The translations under genes were made by a program, and so were the position numbers. A DNA stretch of 14,414 nt from CAYJBP01 sp964368605. Its GTDB lineage: Bacteria > Bacillota > Dehalobacteriia > UBA4068. Below, piece by piece: positions 1 to 4,038 of this stretch (position 1 is the stretch's first letter; every line of letters starts with the position of its first letter). The notes under the pieces were generated by a model. The model was not told the origin of the DNA and made no database searches. It saw nothing but the letters and a program-made list of their open reading frames with translations. The stretch spans positions 1 through 14,414 of the forward strand of contig CAYJBP010000058.1 of the NCBI GenBank assembly GCA_964368605.1, written 5' to 3'.

Positions 1-12
1 TAAGGAGATAAT

Positions 13-225
13 ATGAATACTTTAACAATCGATGCTTGCGGCCTGGCTTGCCCGGAGCCGGTAATTAAGGTTAAAAAAGCCCTTGCTCAGGATTATCAGC
101 AATTAATAGTGCTGGTAGATAATAAAATTGCTGTTGAAAATATTAGCCGCTTTGCTAGTAATAAGGGGCATGCTTTTGCGGTAGAGCAAGGCAATGATAT
201 TTTTACAATTACAATTACTGTTTAA
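13..225 (+). CDS. YedF/TusA-type sulfur (selenium) carrier protein, single domain
   Basis: This 70-residue protein has the TusA/SirA fold signature: an Asp-x-Cys-Gly-Leu-Ala-Cys-Pro-Glu-Pro-Val-Ile stretch at residues 7-18, with the CPxP cysteine at C13 and an extra cysteine at C9. Family members carry a persulfide, or possibly a selenide, on that cysteine and pass it on. The Pro-Val-Ile...Lys-Lys-Ala-Leu wording after the motif resembles the N-terminal domain of YedF, a protein linked to selenium metabolism. YedF normally continues into a DsrE-like domain, but this gene stops after the first domain. An AAGGAG site at 2-7 supports the ATG at 13. The TAA at 1-3 could be the stop of an upstream gene, which the window does not show. 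The convergent LysR gene supports a selenium or sulfur role by context only. Confidence 0.85.
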   Translation: MNTLTIDACGLACPEPVIKVKKALAQDYQQLIVLVDNKIAVENISRFASNKGHAFAVEQGNDIFTITITV

Positions 226-1118
226 CTCAAGTCTAAAATAAACTGCCTTAATGCCGCCGCTGCCGGCGACAAAATTGCATTTTTATTATGGACCAAATAG
301 AATGTTCGGGTTTTTTGCAAGCCTTCTATATTAAATACCCTTAAATTATGATGTTCTTTATTAAGTTCGGCCACTTTTTGGGATATTATCGATACCCCCA
401 AACCTGCTCCCACCGAGCTAACAATTATCTCGGCACTATTGATGCGGGCTGCTATATTTAAGCTTTTTAGGCTATGACCATACTTTAGCAGCTCGTCTTC
501 TAAAACTTTGGCGGTAGCCGAGCCGCTTTCGCGGCCGATAAAGGGGCAATTAACAAAATCTTTAGCGCTAATTGTATCGCCTTTAATATGATCAAGATAG
601 CCTGTGTTCGGCGCAATCAAAACATCTTTATCCTCAAAAACAGGCTCAAAAACTAAGGCCGGCTGTTTATCTATTTGCCCAACAAAGCCCAGATCACCCT
701 TGTTTAAAGCAATATTTTCCTGTACTTGCACGCTGGATGATTGCTCTACATAAAACTTTATTTGCGGATGCTTGCTTTTAAAATCGGCCATCAGCTTAGG
801 CAAAAATACCAAGGCCGGCACAGTAGAGCTTTGTAATTCAATAATCCCTTGGGGATTATTTTTTATGTCCAAAATTGCCAATTTTGCTTCATCACGGGTA
901 TTTATTAAATTAAGTGCATAATTATAAAAATGAAGGCCTGCTTCTGTAGCCATAACTTGCCTGTTTTTACGCTCTAAAAGCTTAAGCCCCATTTCTTTTT
1001 CCAAAGAGCTGATATGCAGGCTAATTGTGGGCTGACTTAAAAAACTGGCATCGGCCGCCTTAGAAAAACTTTTATGCTTAATAACATTTACAAAAGCTTC
1101 TATTTGTCTAAATTCCAT
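222..1118 (-). CDS. LysR-family transcriptional regulator, selenium-metabolism-associated type
   Basis: A 298-residue LysR regulator of standard length. Residues 1-60 form the winged helix-turn-helix (MEFRQIEAF start, then SFSKAADASFLSQPTISLHI recognition region). The rest is a periplasmic-binding-protein-like effector domain (STVPALVFLPKLMADF and following). The N-terminus and the 'STVPA...LP' segment match, from memory, the family named selenium metabolism-associated LysR regulators, which sits near YedF/SelD genes in Clostridia. The neighbouring YedF-type gene fits this. The reading frame is open up to 1208, but the start at 1118 is preferred: it gives the canonical LysR N-terminus, has an AAAGGAG site just upstream, and a good promoter lies at 1150-1178 inside the longer version. 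The effector is unknown. The general LysR assignment is firm; the selenium subtype is inferred from remembered similarity and context. Confidence 0.9.
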   Translation of the reverse strand: MEFRQIEAFVNVIKHKSFSKAADASFLSQPTISLHISSLEKEMGLKLLERKNRQVMATEAGLHFYNYALNLINTRDEAKLAILDIKNNPQGIIELQSSTVPALVFLPKLMADFKSKHPQIKFYVEQSSSVQVQENIALNKGDLGFVGQIDKQPALVFEPVFEDKDVLIAPNTGYLDHIKGDTISAKDFVNCPFIGRESGSATAKVLEDELLKYGHSLKSLNIAARINSAEIIVSSVGAGLGVSIISQKVAELNKEHHNLRVFNIEGLQKTRTFYLVHNKNAILSPAAAALRQFILDLS

Positions 1119-1149
1119 GAAGGCTCCTTTGGCAATATTTAATAATACT

Positions 1150-1178
1150 ATTATAGCAGCTTGGGCTAAAATTAGCAA
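1150..1178 (-). promoter_or_regulatory. Sigma-A-type promoter for the LysR gene
   Basis: On the minus strand there is a -35 TTGCTA (1173-1178), a 17-base spacer and a perfect -10 TATAAT (1150-1155) preceded by TGC, which is an extended -10. It lies about 30 bases upstream of the preferred LysR start at 1118. A short inverted repeat, GCTAA-AA-TTAGC (1165-1176), overlaps the spacer and -35 box and could be an operator. Confidence 0.75.
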
Positions 1179-1185
1179 GTGCCTG

Positions 1186-1214
1186 CACCTTTTGGCAGTA
1201 AAAGCCATATTATA
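1186..1214 (+). promoter_or_regulatory. Candidate sigma-K (late mother-cell sporulation) promoter
   Basis: CACC (1186-1189), a 16-base spacer and CATATTATA (1206-1214) match the Bacillus subtilis sigma-K consensus mACm-N16-CATAnnnTA at every specified position. Transcription would start near 1221, leaving a leader of about 40 bases before the ATG at 1260. The alternative sigma-A reading, TTGGCA (1192-1197) with a 15-base spacer to TATAGT (1213-1218), has poor spacing. Whether the organism forms spores is not shown in the window. Confidence 0.5.
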
Positions 1215-1259
1215 TAGTGATAAATGTTCATTTGTCCAAAATAATATTGAGGTGATACT

Positions 1260-1649
1260 ATGACAACCTTGCCCTTATCTGTAATTCCTGAGCCGCCCAG
1301 TACCGGTGCGGTTAGCAGCAATTCGAATAATTGCGCCAGCGTACCATTTATTCTTTTTGAGCCCCAAAGTAATCAGCTTTATCCTAATTTGGATAGTGTT
1401 GCCGGCTTTGCTGCCCCCAATGCCACTATCGATTTTACCCTTGGCGACCTGCAATTTGCCACAACCAGCAATGGCGACGGCTTCTTTTGCGTCAATTTTC
1501 CGCAAACTTTAACTACGGGTTATTATAGCCTAACCGCCACCATGCAATATGGCTGCTGTTGCAAGCAAGTAACCGTTGATTTTGTAGTTGCCGGCATTGT
1601 GCCTCAGCCGGTTAGCCCCAGCTTGGTTACTACCGGCGGCTGTTCTTGA
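1260..1649 (+). CDS. Cysteine-rich Ig-like domain protein, possible spore-coat component
   Basis: This 129-residue protein has no signal peptide or membrane segment. Residues about 31-111 look like a bacterial Ig-like beta-sandwich: a Gly-Phe-Ala-Ala-Pro-Asn-Ala-Thr opening turn, a 'TSNGDGFFCVNF' strand-turn, 'TTGYYSLTATM', and a final strand 'VTVDFVVAG'. The N-terminus is rich in Pro, Ser and Asn. Six cysteines occur at 25, 77, 99, 100, 101 and 128, including a CCC triplet, which is unusual for an Ig-like fold. A GAGGTGAT site at 1249-1256 supports the ATG. A hairpin terminator follows directly, so the gene is probably monocistronic. With the sigma-K-like promoter and no export signal, a mother-cell-made coat protein cross-linked through cysteines is a reasonable guess. 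A cytoplasmic metal- or thiol-binding role is also possible. I do not recognise a named family. Confidence 0.75.
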   Translation: MTTLPLSVIPEPPSTGAVSSNSNNCASVPFILFEPQSNQLYPNLDSVAGFAAPNATIDFTLGDLQFATTSNGDGFFCVNFPQTLTTGYYSLTATMQYGCCCKQVTVDFVVAGIVPQPVSPSLVTTGGCS

Positions 1650-1670
1650 TAGGCTGATTGCTAAAATTTT

Positions 1671-1702
1671 AAAAGGCTGCGATATTATCGCAGCCTTTTT
1701 TA
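1671..1702. terminator. Rho-independent terminator, probably bidirectional
   Basis: AAAAGGCTGCGAT (1671-1683) pairs with ATCGCAGCCTTTT (1687-1699) across a three-base loop, and the T run extends to 1701. Read rightward it ends the Ig-like gene, whose stop is at 1649. Read leftward the hairpin is followed by TTTT from the complement of 1671-1674, so it can also end the convergent comFB-like gene, whose stop is at 1734. Confidence 0.85.
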
Positions 1703-1733
1703 TGGGTATACTTAGCAATAAATATTTTTATAG

Positions 1734-2045
1734 CTAATCATCATGGCGCGGATTAGCGCCTACAATTACCGCACCTTGGGCAATAGCCGTAACAATATCG
1801 GCCTGTACCTGGGTGGATAATATTGAAGCCCTGGCCATAGCCTCGCCCAATTCCGATACTACATAATGTTGTGGTACAATATTTAAAGCATAGGCCTTTA
1901 CATCGGCCTGGCAGCGATCGCAGGTGCACATATCCGTGCTATTCATAGTTTGCATTAAAAACATATCTACCAATTCTTCCGATACATTTTTTAGCTCATA
2001 ATGCTGTGTATTGCCACGACCAATATTTTCCTTAACCTTAACCAT
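1734..2045 (-). CDS. ComFB-family protein (late competence development type)
   Basis: This 103-residue protein has the ComFB layout. An N-terminal helix 'NVSEELVDMFL' is followed by a Cys-x-Cys-x-x-Cys cluster (C40, C42, C45) in 'MCTCDRCQADVKAYALN', then a 'PQHYVVSELGEAMARA' segment and a C-terminal helix 'QVQADIVTAIAQGAVIV'. Members are small homodimers with a metal site. ComFB lies in the comF operon of Bacillus, although it is not essential for DNA uptake there. The family has more recently been reported to include receptors for cyclic dinucleotides such as c-di-GMP, which is relevant because a GGDEF/EAL protein lies downstream in this window. A very strong AAGGAGG site (complement of 2053-2059) fixes the start. 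The gene has its own promoter (2077-2105) and no comFA or comFC neighbour. Confidence 0.85.
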   Translation of the reverse strand: MVKVKENIGRGNTQHYELKNVSEELVDMFLMQTMNSTDMCTCDRCQADVKAYALNIVPQHYVVSELGEAMARASILSTQVQADIVTAIAQGAVIVGANPRHDD

Positions 2046-2076
2046 AACCCTGCCTCCTTAGATTGTCATCTTGTCT

Positions 2077-2105
2077 ATTTTATCATTAAATTGACTATTT
2101 AGCAA
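2077..2105 (-). promoter_or_regulatory. Sigma-A-type promoter for the comFB-like gene
   Basis: On the minus strand there is a -35 TTGCTA (2100-2105), a 17-base spacer and a -10 TAAAAT (2077-2082). The start codon is about 32 bases downstream of the -10 box. The -35 is identical to that of the LysR promoter in this window, which supports both calls. Confidence 0.6.
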
Positions 2106-2161
2106 GCTATTATCCGCAAAAACCCGGTTTAGCTACCAGTTTGAAGCTGGACACAATTTCG

Positions 2162-2195
2162 CGCTTTAAGCTTTTGCTTAAGGCGTGATTTTTTT
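2162..2195 (+). terminator. Hairpin with T7 tract, plus-strand orientation, at the 3' end of the NTPase gene
   Basis: CGCTTTAAGC (2162-2171) pairs with GCTTAAGGCG (2176-2185), with one G-T wobble and a TTTT loop. On the plus strand three bases and then seven T (2189-2195) follow, giving an intrinsic-terminator shape. The element overlaps the stop codon of the minus-strand NTPase gene. In that gene's own direction the hairpin has an A-tract before it and no T-tract after it, so it would not be a good terminator there. It may block antisense transcription into the ECF operon, or may be only a 3'-end stabilising hairpin. Confidence 0.45.
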
Positions 2196-2714
2196 GCTTG
2201 CGACGGAAATAGCCGAATTGGTCACAGCTGCCAAGATAATTTGCGCTAAATCATTGCGATTATGCTCGTCAATGCTCAATAATTGCACATTATGATGCGC
2301 CATTATCGGCTGATGCCAAGCTATTTCCTTAAGACGCAATACCCCGATAACTGGTTTGTCTTGCTCCAGTAAATCATAAATTGCCTGTATAAAAAGTGGG
2401 GATTTTGCTTCGATAAAACCTAATTCGTCAAGATAAATAATGTCGGCCTTTTGGGCGGCTTTTATTAATTGGCAGCCAAAGTTATCAAATACTTTGCCAT
2501 ACGTAACAAAACCTTGACTATAATCTGCAATAACCTGCCGATTATCGGGTTGGTTTAAATCGCTTAAATAGATTTTTTGGCCGCCTGCTAAATCATGAAA
2601 AGTGTTAATTCCGGCCACTGTTTTGCCATTTGCGATAAGTGCGTCCTTAACTGCGGCCAAAACTGTTGACTTGCCGATGCCGCAAGGGCCACGCAAAAAA
2701 AGTTTATTAGCCAT
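2178..2714 (-). CDS. THEP1-like P-loop NTPase (nucleoside-triphosphatase family)
   Basis: This 178-residue protein opens with a Walker A loop GPCGIGKST (residues 9-17) and has a Walker B segment IIYLDELGFIE (92-102) with D96 and E97. The DELG/DEIG-type Walker B followed by Glu, together with the overall size, is typical of the THEP1 family. Members hydrolyse NTPs in vitro, but their cellular substrate is generally unknown; the fold is close to small-molecule kinases. This is the last gene of the minus-strand operon. It overlaps the methyltransferase by 8 bases and has no clear ribosome binding site of its own, so translation is probably coupled. A role in processing the molecule imported by the S component is an inference from context. 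Confidence 0.85.
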   Translation of the reverse strand: MANKLFLRGPCGIGKSTVLAAVKDALIANGKTVAGINTFHDLAGGQKIYLSDLNQPDNRQVIADYSQGFVTYGKVFDNFGCQLIKAAQKADIIYLDELGFIEAKSPLFIQAIYDLLEQDKPVIGVLRLKEIAWHQPIMAHHNVQLLSIDEHNRNDLAQIILAAVTNSAISVASKKITP

Positions 2715-3309
2715 TTTTAGTACCGGAAATTATATACATTTGCTCGGTATCTACTAAGATATCGATATTAAAATGCTCTTGCCAAATTTTTTGCTCACAA
2801 AAAGCAGGCTGCAAACTAGCGGCAATATGATCGCCATGCTCGCTTTGATGATGGGCATTTATTTGGGCAGCAGAGCTGCTATGGGCAATGATAAAGCGGC
2901 CGCCATCGGCCAAAATATTAGCTAAATGAAGGGCTAAAGCAGGCTTGTCCGGAAAATGCGGATAGCAATTAAACATTATTGCTGCGCAAAAGCCTGTTTG
3001 CTTAAAATCTAAAATATCGCCGCAAACAAAATTGATATTAGCAGCCTTATTTTTAGTTTTAGCCAAAGCCAGCATTTGCTCCGATAAATCAAGTGCCGTT
3101 ATCTGCCCAATTTTTAATTCCTGCAAATAAGGCAGTAGCACCCCGGTGCCGGTGCCGATATCCAAAACTTGCTCCGAATTATTAAGTGCTGCTAAATCTA
3201 AAATAATATTGATTTTGGCACTATCATCATTGGCCGCTGCATCCCAATCGACGGCTATTGTGTCAAAAAGATGACGATTTTTGGCAATTTCTTGTTGATA
3301 ATTATCCAT
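2707..3309 (-). CDS. Class I SAM-dependent methyltransferase
   Basis: A 200-residue Rossmann-fold methyltransferase. Motif I is VLDIGTGTG (48-56), the ribose-binding acidic residue is D74 in 'ITALDLSEQM', and motif III is near 'VCGDILDF' (95-102). The N-terminal 'NRHLFDTIAVDWD' resembles UbiE-like enzymes that methylate small molecules. A late segment (residues 142-161) holds five histidines: H143, H153, H154, H158 and H161. The start at 3309 is preferred over the open frame to 3342 because GAGGAA lies just upstream and the upstream gene stops at 3321, giving an 11-base gap. The 3' end overlaps the NTPase start. The substrate is unknown. Co-transcription with an importer S component suggests that the imported compound, or something derived from it, is methylated. 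Confidence 0.88.
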   Translation of the reverse strand: MDNYQQEIAKNRHLFDTIAVDWDAAANDDSAKINIILDLAALNNSEQVLDIGTGTGVLLPYLQELKIGQITALDLSEQMLALAKTKNKAANINFVCGDILDFKQTGFCAAIMFNCYPHFPDKPALALHLANILADGGRFIIAHSSSAAQINAHHQSEHGDHIAASLQPAFCEQKIWQEHFNIDILVDTEQMYIISGTKNG

Positions 3310-3320
3310 ATTATTTCCTC

Positions 3321-3878
3321 TTAAATATGCCGCTCTAGGCAAGGTTTTTCCAGCGCTAAAAACTTGCTTAAAGTTAGGACTAAAGGTGGGATTAAAGCAA
3401 GTTGCAAAATAATACCGGGCAAGCTAACAATAAAAGATGCGCTGATAAAAGCCTGCCAGCCATAAGTGGTTTGGCCTAAACCAAAAAGTATAGTATTGAT
3501 TACGCCACTAACAATACGGCCGGCCAACATTGCTAAAATTAAAGAGGCATATAAAGAGAGCTTAGAATAATTAAAGCGGCTGAATACTGCATAAAAATGG
3601 CCACTTAAAAAACCATAAACGGCCAATTCGAAAACCATTGTAAAAGCGGTGGGGAAAATTGGCGGCATCCCGGTTAAAACCGAGGATAGTAGCGGTAAAA
3701 TCATTCCGGCCAGCATGCCAAATTGCCTGCCGCAAATCATGCCGCATAAAAAAATCGGGATATGCATCGGTAAAAGCACATTGCCGGCGGCGATTAAATG
3801 GAAAAATGAGGGTAAAAGCAAGCCTATTGCAATAAAAAGGGCAGTTAAAATCATTTTTCGGTTTTGTATTGTTTTCAT
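3321..3878 (-). CDS. ECF transporter S component (substrate-binding membrane subunit)
   Basis: This 185-residue integral membrane protein has five or six hydrophobic segments. It carries the pattern seen in vitamin-type S components: 'LLPMHIPIFLCGMICG', then 'GMLAGMILPLLSSVLTGMPPIFPTAF', then 'FELAVYGFLSGHFY'. S components capture a vitamin, cofactor precursor or metal and work with the shared EcfA/A'/T module. No EcfA or EcfT gene is present here, so it would be a group II system using a module encoded elsewhere. The start at 3878 has a GGAGGT site 7 to 8 bases upstream, and the promoter at 3898-3926 excludes the longer frame to 3926. The leader is only about 12 bases, so no riboswitch is present to reveal the substrate. 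It heads an operon with a methyltransferase and an NTPase. Confidence 0.88.
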   Translation of the reverse strand: MKTIQNRKMILTALFIAIGLLLPSFFHLIAAGNVLLPMHIPIFLCGMICGRQFGMLAGMILPLLSSVLTGMPPIFPTAFTMVFELAVYGFLSGHFYAVFSRFNYSKLSLYASLILAMLAGRIVSGVINTILFGLGQTTYGWQAFISASFIVSLPGIILQLALIPPLVLTLSKFLALEKPCLERHI

Positions 3879-3897
3879 AAAATTACCTCCAAACTGC

Positions 3898-3926
3898 ATT
3901 ATACCAATAATTCGCAAAATAAGCAA
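3898..3926 (-). promoter_or_regulatory. Strong extended -10 promoter for the ECF-methyltransferase-NTPase operon
   Basis: On the minus strand there is a -35 TTGCTT (3921-3926), a 17-base spacer and a perfect -10 TATAAT (3898-3903) preceded by TGG, which is an extended -10. Transcription should start near 3891, about 12 bases before the ATG, with the GGAGGT ribosome binding site inside this short leader. Confidence 0.8.
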
Positions 3927-4038
3927 GTAAATTTATTAATTATTATATCCTAGCAGGAATTTTGCCTTTAATCACGAATAATATATTGTTTAAGATTTAA
4001 CTTAAAATGACTTAATTTAGATTTGTGGAGGATTTTTT

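Noticed and set aside
1119..1208. Extension of the LysR gene by 30 residues to an upstream ATG
   Set aside because: The extension contains the promoter (1150-1178), lacks family similarity, and the ATG at 1118 has a good ribosome binding site and the standard LysR N-terminus.
1647..1660. In-frame UGA of the Ig-like gene as a selenocysteine codon, given the selenium context
   Set aside because: A TAG stop follows it directly in frame and the terminator comes soon after, so read-through would add nothing.
1275..1718. Alternative frames on both strands across the Ig-like gene
   Set aside because: Basic, low-complexity translations with no ribosome binding site; the 1260-1649 frame has the signal, the promoter and the terminator.
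3879..3960. Riboswitch upstream of the ECF S component
   Set aside because: The promoter leaves a leader of only about 12 bases, too short for any aptamer.
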